A stretch of 64,000 nt of DNA from Viola odorata (lineage: Eukaryota; Streptophyta; Magnoliopsida; Malpighiales; Violaceae): the NCBI GenBank assembly GCA_963691705.1, contig OY829538.1, positions 29,160,836 through 29,224,835 on the forward strand, given 5' to 3'. Made by a program: the position numbers and the translations under genes. This document shows positions 11,695 through 21,990 of this stretch, piece after piece (within the stretch, counting starts at the first letter, position 1; every line of letters begins with the position of its first letter). The notes under the pieces were generated by a model. The model did not search any database and was not told the DNA's origin. It saw only the letters and a program-made list of their open reading frames with translations.

Positions 11695-12200
11695 GTGAAG
11701 AATGCCAGGATTGAAAATCCTATCCTTGTAATGGCTGGTCCTGATCAGACAGCTCACTAAGACGAGGCACGTCCTGGCATGGCTAAGCGTTGGGAGTGAA
11801 AATCCTATCCTTGTGGCAACCGTGCTCCCATAGACGGCCCATTAAGACGAGGCACGACCCTAAACGACCCCAGGAGTGAAAATCCTATCCTTGTGGCAAC
11901 CGTGCTCACATAGACGACCCATTAAGACGAGGCACGCCCCGGTATCCTTGGGAGTGAAAATCCTATCCTTGTGGTAACCGTGCTCACATAGACGACCCAT
12001 TAAGGCGAGGCACGACCCCAAGGAGAGACCAACTCCATCCTGGAAGTGAAAATCCTATCCTTGTGGTAACCGTGCTCACACAGACGGCCCATTGAGACGA
12101 GGCACGTTCCAGAGACGCGAGGTTTCAACGCTTGGGAGTGAAAATCCTATCCTTGTGATGGCTGGTCTTGATTAGACAGCTCACTAAGACGAGGCACTCC
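11695..12200 (+). repeat. Tandem array downstream of pol in element C
   Basis: Six units of about 80-92 bp, each with GTGAAAATCCTATCCTTGT (first copy TTGAAAATCC...) near 11709, 11796, 11875, 11954, 12047 and 12137, followed by AGACGAGGCACG. Units differ by substitutions and spacer length. Located between pol and the convergent antisense genes. Confidence 0.85.
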
Positions 12201-12711
12201 CCAAGCCAATCTTCGACGAAAGGAAGGAAAGGATACCCCAGCTAGTAACTGAGCGGTCGATACCCGGTGAAGTAAGGCTGGAAAGACATCCATACTGCAA
12301 CAACACCGTCGCAGCAGGCCTAACGGGGCAAGAAAGCTTCCCCTAACAACAGAGAGCGACATGAATGTGAGCAACGCCGATTCATTCTTGGAAATGCTAT
12401 CAGAAGGCAATGATAAGGCCATCAAAAAGGCGGCTGAGGAACCTGTACGAAAAGACATGCGAGAGCAAAATGGGCATATCTACTGAAACGCGGCAGCAAA
12501 CGCCACGGGTGAATAATCGCGCAAGCAGTATTATGAAACAAAGCAGACAAGGAAATTCTGTTCAAAAGGGGTGGCCTAACCAAGGCAAGGAGTGATATTG
12601 TCAATATTACAAAATAAGGAAGGGCTCATCAGCTGCAAAAATCAGAATACATCTAAACTCAAAAGCCTAAGGAGCGGGCGGTGCATTGATTCCTCCTTGT
12701 TGTTTCGATTT
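12201..12711. other. Spacer between the tandem array and antisense gene beta
   Basis: No ORF with recognisable content. It is the convergent 3' region of the sense pol unit and of antisense gene beta. Confidence 0.4.
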
Positions 12712-14955
12712 CTATTGATATAAGCCGTCATCAGTAACAGTAGGGATTCTCCTATGAAAATACGCGGAGAGATCATCAATACGGAGTTTTTCTACCCCAT
12801 AATGATGCATCAAAGCCTCCGACATGAGCCCTCCGCCTTCCTTCAAGTACCACTGTTTCTTCTCAGCGTTTAGAGTAAGATCGGCAGATAGCTCGGCATT
12901 CCTCTGCCTCTCCTGACGCAACTCATTCTCCTCCCGAGAAAGGCGTTCGGTCATATTGGCACTCTTCCGTTTCTCCTCCTCCAGAGCGAGCTTGACAGCC
13001 TCCAGCTCTTGCTTAACAATCGTCACCTCCTGTCGGACAGTCTCTGTTTCTTGGTTGGCAACGTTAAGGGCATCCGCAAAACTCTGCCGCTCGTTCAGCA
13101 ACCTGTTTATCTCTCCCTGTCCGTTTGCTGCGACCCTAGCATTCTCCTCATCCATGTAATGGACATGGCAGAATATAGATAATGCTTGGGAGCGAAGAAA
13201 GTTTATACGCTCCTGCTCGCTCCTAGCCACGAAGGCATCCCTCTCCCTTGGAAGAGACATAATTTTGGGCGCCAGATAAGAGGTAGACGCGAGGATGGTA
13301 TCGTGATCAGCCTCGGCAGGAAACTACAAAATGTTGTCCCTGAAGGAGCGCAAACTAAGATGATGAGTAGGCATGAGGGGAGGACTATAATGAGAGACAA
13401 CGACTATCAAGGCGGGAGCAGGGCTACCTCTCGCGATAGGGACAAAGAGCAGAGCGGTAAGAGAAGGAGGTCGACTGCTGGAACCTCCCGCGTTAGGCAC
13501 AGAGGACCCGTCTCCCCCAAGTGCTTCAAGATTAAGGGCACCCGGGTTATAACCTGTCGTGGTGGAGAAGATTGAGGAACCACCTAAAATGTGAGGACCA
13601 CCACCGAAATCAATACCCTGCGATTGGTCAGCAGGAATACCCTCGCCCTCAAGGATATCCAGAGAAGGATTAGTAGCAGAAGAAGAGGGGATGTGCTGAA
13701 GCTCATAGCGAGCCCTCTTCTGACGCTCTCGAAGGATCTCAGCGACAGACATGTCACCTTGAGAGGTTGACTGAGAAGAAATAGTGGCAGCTTCCTAGAA
13801 AACGCAGAGTATGATAAGAAAATTATACGGAATAGAAGAAAACCGTAGAAAGAAATGAATGCATACCTGGGTGACTGAAGAAACTAGAGGTACTCCGATA
13901 GGAATGGGATCAGCTGTCGCCCCTGAAGAAACAACAGTTTGGGAGGAAACGGGTTGCGTGGCACGTGTTTTCCTCGCCCTTTTCTTCCTTGCAACAAGGG
14001 TGCGAGGAGGCGGCGATTGGGTAGTGCCCGTAGCGGTAGTGGTAGCAGTGTTTTCTCCTTCCGCAGCGGCAGCGGCAGCAGCAGCCCTGGCTTCGGCTGC
14101 AGCTTTCTTCCTTTGTTCCTGTTTCCTTTTCCTCTGAAAATACTCAGGCTCCCAACCAGGCGGAGGCACTGTACAGTTACAGAAACGTTAGCGTCGGTAC
14201 CTCTTGGCAATACAAAAGAAAAAGGTCAAACGCTCACCCTTCTTGCACTGTTCCATATCCAGACCGTTAGCCACTTTTCGGGCATCAACGCTGAAATCTA
14301 GTTGAAGTAGCGTCTTCAACCAGCCATCTTCTGGATCAGAAAGGGGTTTCCGATGGCCCTAAGCTCCATCTTTAATTTTCTCATTGAAGTCGGCCCTCCA
14401 TAACGGCTCGGGCAAATCAATAATGAAAAATTCTTCTTTCCAATGAGGAACAGAAGACTCGATGCCCATAAGCTTCCAGGTAAAGGGCTTCAATGAGCCA
14501 TCTTCATAACGAGGGGATATTGATATCACCCCCTTACGAGAATACAACTGGAAAATGTCATGAAGCAAGGCCAAAGTGGGAGACTCGATCCCCTTGAAAC
14601 GGCACAGTGCGGCAAAGGCACTAACAACGCAAATCGCGTTAGGGCTCAACTGAGCCGGAGCCAAATCAGAATCAGCCAACAGCAACTTGACAAGCGAGTC
14701 AAGAGGAAGACAAAACCCATGATCAAACAACTTAGCATACAATATTCTACTGTTACCGGGCAGAACGCTGTTCAGGCGAAGTGATTCAGAAGTAGTGCGC
14801 ACGGGATATTCTTTAGGAAATCGTGCATTGCACTCAGCAAGCTTGCGATTAACTAAGGGCAGAGTATAGAGAGAAGTGGGGGTAATATTAATTTTTTCTT
14901 CCCCGGCGGACCCTTGAGGATCCCCTTCCTCGGAAGACTTCTTAGTTTTAGCCAT
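12712..14955 (-). pseudogene. Antisense gene beta: PF04195-like 'putative gypsy type transposon' protein, three exons
   Basis: Antisense to C. Inferred exons 14955-14238, 14168-13867 and 13794-12712, with GT-AG introns of 69 and 72 nt and frame kept across both (2103 nt, 701 codons). Start MAKTKKSSEEG. Exon 1 holds a domain resembling PF04195 (FCLPLDSLVKLLL ... LAPAQLSPNAICVVSAFA). Exon 2 is basic and Ala-rich with a possible nuclear signal (ARKKRARKTR). Exon 3 ends in a long coiled coil (ETETVRQEVTIVKQELEAVK...). In-frame TAGs at 14359-14361 and 13324-13326 break this copy. It is a paralogue of gene alpha, with the first intron at the same place and phase. Function unknown. Confidence 0.7.
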
Positions 14956-15114
14956 GCCCAATAAAAGAGAAGTGACGAGGAAAGAAAGGGTGTGTACCTT
15001 CGCAAAGAGAACACCAGGAGTCTCAGACCAGAAAGAGAGAGCGGCGCGAGTTATTTGTCCAAAAGGCAGCAGCGTGCGAGAGAGGAGATTAAAAAAAGAA
15101 AAAGGAGGAGGAGA

Positions 15115-15152
15115 AAACATCATATATAACCCTGAAAGGGCGTGACCAATCA
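15115..15152 (-). promoter_or_regulatory. Putative antisense promoter of gene beta
   Basis: On the minus strand GGTTATATATGATG (15115-15128) is TATA-like, about 165 bp upstream of the ATG at 14955, and ATTGG (CCAAT-box type) lies at about 15146-15151. Confidence 0.45.
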
Positions 15153-15612
15153 ACAATGGACACATGGCAAAGCAGCGTGTCGGGAAATAGGGCACGTGCA
15201 AGAAGGTACAAGTTTAAAAGCAATAATGAAACGCTTCAGCGTTCGCGTCTCCCTAGAAGACGCTTGCTTCAAGCGGCTCTTTGTGGAAAGACATGTGTCT
15301 TTTTCCATCATTACTTTTCAAAGCGCATTAAATGGAGGGACTGCGGCATTTAATGACCTAAAAAGCAGCGCTGGCCTCGCCAAACGGCGCGACGACACAA
15401 GGAAGATAGTGAAGAAATAACGGTAGCATCACAATGATTCACGCAAGTGCGATAAAGGCTACGTAGCGTCAACATTATTACAGAAGGAATAATGTCAAAT
15501 GGTTTTCAGGAAAAAATAAAAATGAGGCAGACAACAACAAGAATAACAAGGGAGGGTCCAGAAACCCATTGTGGCACTTCTCGAAAAGCAAAGCGGCCCC
15601 CAATCGTTGACG
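15153..15612. other. Spacer between antisense genes alpha and beta
   Basis: About 460 bp without a convincing ORF; it would hold the 3' end of alpha and upstream sequence of beta. Confidence 0.4.
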
Positions 15613-17729
15613 TTAGCCCCTTTCCCCTTCTGGGGCAGAAGAACCAATCCCGCCTTTGCTAACCTCATCCATCACGGTAGAAATATAATCAGCAACCTGG
15701 GCAGGGTCAGAAGAATTACCCTTGAAACGGGTTGTGAATACAGAAACGAAGACTTCCAAGACCTTCTTCTTCCACCATTCCTCCTTTAATGATGTCCTAG
15801 TGGACTCCTCGTCTCGAGCTGATATCTCTTCGCGAAGAAGGAGATTTTTCTTCTTCTCCAGCGCAAACTCTGCCTCCAGAACTTCCATCTTTGCTTTCCC
15901 GACAGACCTCTCTCTGTTCAATTCTTTCTGCGACTCGTCGCAGAGACGTGTTAGCAACCTTGTCTGGTCTACCGCTTTTTTAAGCTGCACTTTCTTAACA
16001 CACAGCGCGTTGGAGAAATTGCGTGACTCGCGATCATGAATCTCGAACAGATAGTTCAGGTGACAGAAGAAATCCAGAGAATCATTCATCACATGGCGGA
16101 GACGGGCCGTCGGAGGAAGCTGAAGAAATTTCTCCTTCTCCTTCTGGGAGCCCAGCATCTCCCCTATCAAAGGCGCAGTAAACTCATCTCTGGAAAAAGG
16201 TTGGGGAACCCCGACAGCACGAAGACCATCAAAGCAGAATCCCTTCAAATTCATACGATAGGACGGGGTCTCGTTAGGGCCGCCATAAGAAAGATTGATT
16301 GAGGGAGCCGGAGAAGAACTCTGGGAAAAAACATTCGTGATGGGAGAAAAGAACAGTTGTGGAAGGGGTTTAGGCGGTAGCCCAGCAGCTGAATCCGCAA
16401 CAGAAGACGTGGCCACTACGTTAGGAATGCAATGAGAAATTGGAGAATCGGGTGCGTCAACTGTAGGAAGAGGACATGTCGTCGGTGGGACCTCTGCCTC
16501 GGTAGAGGAAGTGGCAACCGGCGCCTCAGTAACTTTCACCGGTTGGGAGGCACTCGTCTCGGGTGAAACGGCAGGGATAGGAGCAGTTGCTGCATCTACA
16601 GAAGATGTCCCGGTGGCCTGCTCGTTCGTGGCCAATCGAGGTTTTTTTCGGCGCAAGGAAGAAGCGTGACAAAGGTCCGATTTGACATCCACATCCTCAT
16701 CGTCACTAGCAATCACCCTCGTTGCGGTTGGGCTGGAGTTCGTCCTCTTGCGACGATCTGGTAGCCAATCTTCCACAAAGCGAGAAGCTCGAGCAGAGCT
16801 GACGGGCCTCCGCCCTCCCCGGGCAACCGTCTTGACTCTTCTCCTCGGGGGTCGAACGCTACCCTGATTGGAGCCCTCGGCAGGGGGGGAGGCTGGTAAA
16901 GTTTGAAGTGGCGTTACATTTAAAGGAGCGCCAGCGTCACCTGGGAGTTAACCGTTAGCATCTTATAACAAAAGAAACGCGCAAAGACAAAAGCAAAGAG
17001 AGTGCGAAAAGAGGCAGACTCACCCATAGCACACTCCTCTAGAGGCTTGAACAAAGCAAAGCCGCGGATGCGGTAGTGAGTATCTTCGTCTAATAGGGCG
17101 TTAGCATGCGCTAACTCAACCCTGGTCAATATCGAGGGATTCGACCAAACGGGGCCTATCAGTTCCTAGTTGAAATTAAGACGCCACAAACGGGACGGTA
17201 GCTCCAGAACAAAGAAACTACTTTTCCAATCTGCTACACCCTTCTTAAAGCCGTGAAAACGCTGCCAGAACGACTGCACGAACGCGTCATCCCATCGAGG
17301 AGTAATTTCGATTAAACAATTATGGCAATTCATACTAAAGAATTTGCAAAATAAATTGAGAGATGGGGTAGAAATGTTCTTCAACTCGCAAGCGCGAAGA
17401 AAAGCATAAACCGCACACCAGGAAGAGGGAGTTATCTGGGCAGGATTAAGGTTATACTCCCGCAGCAACGTTAGTATCGATTCATGAACGGGAAAGTAGA
17501 AATCGTAAAGGAACATCTTAAAGTAAAGAAGCCTACTGTAACCCCACGCCGGATTATGGAGCCGCATATCACTTCCAGGGGTAAAAGGCTCATACCCAGG
17601 AGGAAAGGTAATACCATGTTCCTCCAGTTCGGCTTTCAGAACCACATCGCATGTAAAAATACTAGGTGATTGCGCGACCTCTGGATCCATGGGTTTCCAG
17701 ATAACCTGGCGAGGTCTATTTCTAGCCAT
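15613..17729 (-). pseudogene. Antisense gene alpha: PF04195-like protein, two exons
   Basis: Antisense to C. Inferred exons 17729-17024 and 16940-15613, with an 83-nt GT-AG intron (donor GGGTGAGT, acceptor CTCCCAG); 2034 nt, 678 codons in one frame. Start MARNRPRQVIWKP. Exon 1 has the PF04195-like domain (FYFPVHESILTLLR ... LNPAQITPSSWCAVYAFLRA) and an in-frame TAG at 17166-17168. Exon 2 encodes a Pro/Ser/Thr-rich linker with basic patches (RRKKPR), then FCFDGLRAVGVP and a coiled coil (KKVQLKKAVDQT ... ALEKKKNLLLREE). Same architecture as beta, but beta's second intron is absent. Role unknown; similar antisense ORFs are reported in Tat-group elements. Confidence 0.7.
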
Positions 17730-17904
17730 AATAAACCAGCAAAAAGGAAATCTGAGAAGGATTGAATTGGTACCTTGAAAGGGAAGATTTACAGAGGAAT
17801 CGGCGGGCGATGACAGGCGGCCGGAAAGATATTCGGGGAAGAAGACGAAGGAAGATAAGAGGAAAAATTCGAAGCAAGGGCAAAAGTTTTGAAAAAAGAA
17901 AATG

Positions 17905-17952
17905 GCCCTTCTTAAAGGATTAAAATGCCACCGCATTAATTGAGCCACCAAT
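17905..17952 (-). promoter_or_regulatory. Putative antisense promoter of gene alpha
   Basis: On the minus strand ATTGG (CCAAT-type, about 17947-17951) is followed by a weak TATA-like TTTTAATCCTTTAAG (about 17910-17930), roughly 190 bp upstream of the ATG at 17729. Confidence 0.3.
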
Positions 17953-18220
17953 CGCGCGGAGACGCGTGTAAAAAGAAGTTGGCCACATGGAAGCGCATTA
18001 AAGAAAGTTGAAAAAGAGAAGTTATTCGTCGTGATTCCCCAAAAGGGCGACAGAGTTGACCCAGTCAAAGTAACTACGAAACGATTGCCTCGGCAAGGCC
18101 CACCGCTTGCGTTGGCTGTCAACAAGACCAGCAGGCTAACGGAAAATAACGACAAAAGAAAAAGGCAGAAAATATCATCTCATTCATAAAATGCCAACAT
18201 GCATATACAACACAAAAGCG

Positions 18221-18673
18221 TTAATCCTCATCAGCCCAGTCCGCGTCATAGCAGTAATCATAGTCCTCCGGGGACGATGCTAATCCACTGTTGTAGGAAA
18301 AGGAATACTCGGCAGGTTTAGGCACAAGCTTTGTCGCGTGGGCTACCATCTTGTCATAACGGGCACGAGAACTCTCCCCAATGGTAGAAGCTGCTGGCCT
18401 TAAATCAGTGCCATGAGTAAGAGCCTCTTTCTCGGAAGGAGGAGGAGGGGCAGACGGTGACGTCTCATCACCTTTCGGTAGCATCCGGTAGTGGGGCACA
18501 AAGCCGGAAAAGAAGGACTCAAAGGTCTGCTTCTTCACTTTCACTGGTTTCTTGCGACCCTGGCGTCTGGCAAGACACTTGGTAGGTCTCCACGGTGGTG
18601 TCAGAGGAGAATCATCCGAATCCGGCGAAGTCGGAGGAGTTAGCGAGGAATCACGCCTGTAAAAACCTGCCAT
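18221..18673 (-). CDS. Antisense ORF3 of element C, unknown protein
   Basis: 150 codons, uninterrupted. Start MAGFYRRDSSLTPP at 18673, chosen because TATA-like and CCAAT-like boxes lie upstream; four further upstream codons are also open. Composition: acidic Ser/Pro-rich N-terminus (PTSPDSDDSPLTPP), a basic block (RRQGRKKPVKVKKQ), then an acidic Tyr/Asp-rich tail (EDYDYCYDADWADED). No family recognised; no membrane segment or enzyme motif. The basic block could be a nuclear signal. It is the only antisense ORF of C without a stop codon in this copy. Confidence 0.5.
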   Translation of the reverse strand: MAGFYRRDSSLTPPTSPDSDDSPLTPPWRPTKCLARRQGRKKPVKVKKQTFESFFSGFVPHYRMLPKGDETSPSAPPPPSEKEALTHGTDLRPAASTIGESSRARYDKMVAHATKLVPKPAEYSFSYNSGLASSPEDYDYCYDADWADED

Positions 18674-18737
18674 TCCAACCTGCAAAAAGCAAAGAGAAGG
18701 AAAGGATGAAGATGAACAGGGAAAGGGGAAAGCATTT

Positions 18738-18748
18738 CCCTTAAATAG
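18738..18748 (-). promoter_or_regulatory. TATA-like box upstream of antisense ORF3
   Basis: Minus strand CTATTTAAGGG about 70 bp before the ATG; a CCAAT-type ATTGG is at about 18866. Confidence 0.4.
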
Positions 18749-19176
18749 CCGAGGAAGCGCTCCGATCCTCGAGCGGATCCTGAGAAATCAATTAAAATGC
18801 CTGGGAAAAATAACCGCAATAGCAGAATCTGATCCGGCACCAGCATACCTGCTCACTAAATGCGCCAATCAAAAGGCACCAAATAACCACCCAACCACTT
18901 ACCCCTGGAGAGGCGGCTCTGGAAACAGTCGAGTCAAAACATTCATTGCTAATTCCCGGAACATAGCCACTGAATTGGTGCATCCCGAGGAAAACTCATT
19001 TTCAGTTGGGCTTGCCACCAGCATATTCAGCCAAAGCAGCAAGAAAATAAACGAGAAAAAAAGAAGACCGGGAAAAGGTAAAAATAACGATTTATTTATG
19101 GCCTGAGCGGCCTTAGTGTTCAGATATGTACATGGAAGCATAAAAGAGAAGCAACAAGAGGAAACAAAGGCAGCGG
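18749..19176. other. Spacer between antisense ORF3 and ORF4
   Basis: No supported gene. It contains CTCATTTTCAGTTGGGCTT at 18995-19013, an exact copy of the sequence next to the 3' LTR. Confidence 0.4.
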
Positions 19177-19538
19177 TCAGGCATTGGACCCAGCATCATC
19201 TTCCCCTGGCACGACGGGAATATCCCTCAAAGCGTCAGCGACGGAGGTCAGCTCAGCAGAGCAGGCCCTCATGCCCTTCAGGCAGCAGACCAGTAAGTCC
19301 TTCTTCTACTGCAACATCGAGGCAACCACATCAAGGTGAGCAGTAGTGGTGGCCAGCTTCGCCAAACTCTCCAGAGGACTAAAGTCCTCCAGAGATACCC
19401 CCAGCTGTTTAGACAAAATAGGGGTCAGTACCCCCTGCAGTTCCAGGACATCCTCTCCAGGAAGCCGATGTCCCCTTCAGTAAGGTTTTCCAAGGTCAAA
19501 GTTTTAGAGATTAGGAAATTTCGGGTCAGCTCATCCAT
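19177..19538 (-). pseudogene. Antisense ORF4 of element C, unknown protein, broken
   Basis: Start MDELTRNFLISKTLTLENL at 19538. After about 28 codons the frame must shift to continue as DVLELQGVLTPILSKQLGV; an in-frame TAG follows (after VVASMLQ) and the frame ends ...VPGEDDAGSNA at 19177. Leucine-rich, probably helical. A TATA-like box lies about 65 bp upstream. No family recognised. The frameshift and stop are inferred from coding continuity, so the gene model is tentative. Confidence 0.4.
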
Positions 19539-19599
19539 GGCGAAATATGAAAAAGAAAGGGACGAGAAAATGCGAAGAAACTTACGCAGAAGAAACTTC

Positions 19600-19609
19600 A
19601 ATTTATAGG
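19600..19609 (-). promoter_or_regulatory. TATA-like box upstream of antisense ORF4
   Basis: Minus strand GCCTATAAAT, about 65 bp before the ATG at 19538. Confidence 0.4.
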
Positions 19610-19732
19610 CCCTGACAAAAACCGTCCGAACTACCTTCTGATGAGGAAACGCTCCGATATACGGAAGAGCACCTCGTGGGAAGAGGGCGTTAGCCCTTGG
19701 TAAACACTCGGGCTCATTTTCAGTTGGGCTTA

Positions 19733-20289
19733 TGATAACAATCCGCCTATCGGTAAGGGCATTTTTGTCTTACACCCTGAGAAGAGGGTACAACTACTGT
19801 TCCTACAGCATAAACAGCATCGAGGCTATCGCCTCCCTCTATGTGACTAACGCTGGGATGGTCGACATCAGCGGAGGGGTCTTACACTCAACACTGTTAT
19901 AACAGACGGCGCTACCCCATCCCAGTCCAAGACAAGCTTCTCGTTTGGGGTGTAGGCATTGCCTCACCTAGGTAACACCTACCCCGATAGCTCACTCCAC
20001 CAACGGCGAATTCTAACCCCCTCCAACGGGAGCGTTAGCCCCTTATGATCCAGATCACTCAGAAACGCTCCATTTTCATCTATAAATACCTCCCCCACAA
20101 AGGAGGAAGGTAAGCACGAATTACTGGCCCAAGCTCTGCCAAATTCACTACACATACTGACTTAAGCATCAGAGTGTTTCCGCCGGAGACCCCCTCCGGC
20201 GTATTGCAGGTACTGCGGACCGCCGTGGGCACTGATCTAAGAGGACCAATTTCTCCATATATCCTTCGGCAGAAGACAAATTCTTATCA
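19733..20289 (+). repeat. 3' LTR of element C
   Basis: 557 bp, TGATAACAATCC... to ...AATTCTTATCA, matching 5101-5656. The bases just before it (CAGTTGGGCTTA) are not a good polypurine tract. Confidence 0.93.
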
Positions 20290-20294
20290 ACAGC
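20290..20294. other. Target-site duplication of element C (right copy)
   Basis: ACAGC, matching 5096-5100. Confidence 0.92.
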
Positions 20295-21990
20295 CTTGGC
20301 GCCTCTACCTATGCCTCAGTACGGAGACCCCCTCAATGTCACCATGTCGCGCCGGCCTCTAGTGCACATCCTCGCCACGCCACACCTTATCACGAGGTGT
20401 TATCTTCCCGCCATGACCGTAGACCTCCTCCAGGCTCATCAAGCCGTGGTGCCTCTACCTATGCCTCGGTCCGGGGACCCCCTCGACGTCCCTATGTCCC
20501 ACCTTCCTCTCGGCCGATAGTTGCTCACCATGCACCTTCTCAGCACACTTCTCTTTCCTCCAGTACACCCTCTCCACCCTATGATCAGAGTTCTTTTGGT
20601 TATGATACACATGTGGATGGTAGGAGGGGTGATCTATGCGTATCTAGTTATGAGGGGTATGGCTTTTGTGCGGCTAGTGTTCAGCGGGCTAGGGCTGAGC
20701 ACGTTGTAGTTGAGGATGCTACCTTCGATTTGGTTATGGATACCCACACGGGTCCACGGGAGGAGTTTGAGAATATCCTTGCTGATTTGCAACGCAAATT
20801 GGAGACAATTGACTCCTTGTACCCCCGACTTGAATCACCTCCACTTTCAGCCATCGATGGGGTTAGTGTGTGCTCTCCCGGAATGTTGTCTATTGAGGAG
20901 AGTTTGGCTCCCATTGTAGAGGATGGTTGTACCCCCACTTGACGAGGCTGATATTCCATATGTTGCACCATTGGATGTGTTGGATACCATTCCGAGTGGT
21001 GATGCTCTTGGGAAGTATGGAAACGATGGGAGTGCAAGAGAGGTTTTGGGGTTATCGACGGTCTGCCATGCGAGAGCTCTTCCTTGCCTTGCCTTGCGAC
21101 GCCACTTTGAGCACATGGGCAGCATGTTCTCCGTGACTTGGGTTTCATTTCAGGCTACCTTGGATCGTCCTTGGGAGCGGCTAGAGGACATGGAGCCTAG
21201 CGCCCCTTTCCCTACTCTTGAGCCTTCTACTCTTCCCGTATGTGAGCCTAATGGGGACCAGCCCCTAGAAGAGGCGAGCATTCCTTCTACACCCACGGGA
21301 ATTGAGGATGGGGTTCTTAGTGGTTTAGTGGCTCCGGATATTGTTGCGGATTTGATGACTCCGGGAGTCAAGCTTATTATGGTTTCGGATCTCGCAGACT
21401 TGATGCTTTCGAGTACTCCCTCGGATGATGTTGATGGGCAGCGGGTGACTTCGGGTTTGGAGATTATTGGGACTTCGGACTTAGTGGTCTTAAGTGCTCC
21501 TTTGGCTAATTTGGAGTGTGATAGGAGCGTGTCTTCTAGTGTTGATTCAACCGAGCCACCACCACTTATTGAGGATGAGCATAGTGTGGTTTCGAGTGCT
21601 ACTTTGGGAGGGTTGATGCCATTGGATAAGCACTTACTTGAGCTCCTTTCGGATGGTGTTGCTTTGGAGTTGGTGTCTTCGAATTTAGTGGTTTCGAGGG
21701 ATACTTTGGAGGATTTGGACTTAGGGTTGCCACCTATTTCGGATGAGTTTCTAAAGGCCCCTTCGGGCAGCCACGCGAAAGCCCTCCTTGGCCTAGCACA
21801 TCAGCGCACCTTGCGGTCCTTTAGTAGTGAGTTTTCCATCATCCCGAGTGTGCCCACACATGACTTGATGGATCTGTTTCTTCTTGGTTTTGCGTATGTG
21901 GACCGAGCGCCCTCTACTCTGACCTTGTCGCATTCACTTAGCCTCTCGGCCTCTTTTGGGTCCCGAATTCCTTCCGCCGCCCCTTTAGCC
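20295..21990 (+). pseudogene. Element A unknown ORF, segment 2 (middle)
   Basis: Continues segment 1 in the same frame once C and one TSD copy are removed. A block with PYHEVLSSRHD and PPPGSSSRG repeats one in segment 1 (near 4672). A short helical stretch EEFENILADLQRKLETIDSLY follows near 20760. At about 20925-20942 the frame must shift by one base near a C5 run: one frame ends in TGA at 20940-20942 and the next opens at VVPPLDEADIPY. It then runs 356 codons (Leu/Ser/Asp-rich) to 21990, where element D is inserted. The end holds a repeat unit GSHAKALLGL ... SVPTHDLMDLFLLGF seen again in segment 3. Protein family not recognised. Confidence 0.6.
21986..21990. other. Target-site duplication of element D (left copy)
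   Basis: TAGCC, matching 29862-29866 outside the other LTR. Confidence 0.92.

Larger units (their letters stand above)
5101..20289 (+). mobile_element. Element C: Tat/Retand-like Ty3/gypsy retrotransposon with antisense genes
   Basis: 15.2 kb with LTRs 5101-5656 and 19733-20289 and TSD ACAGC. Sense order is gag, protease, RT, RNase H, a second RNase H-like domain, integrase. This dual RNase H arrangement is known from the Tat lineage. Downstream come a tandem array (11695-12200) and then four antisense ORFs (19538 down to 12712). Antisense ORFs between pol and the 3' LTR are known in Tat-group elements such as Grande and Retand. The coding frame has several stops, so the copy is not autonomous now. 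About 15 LTR differences by eye (about 97% identity). Confidence 0.9.
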
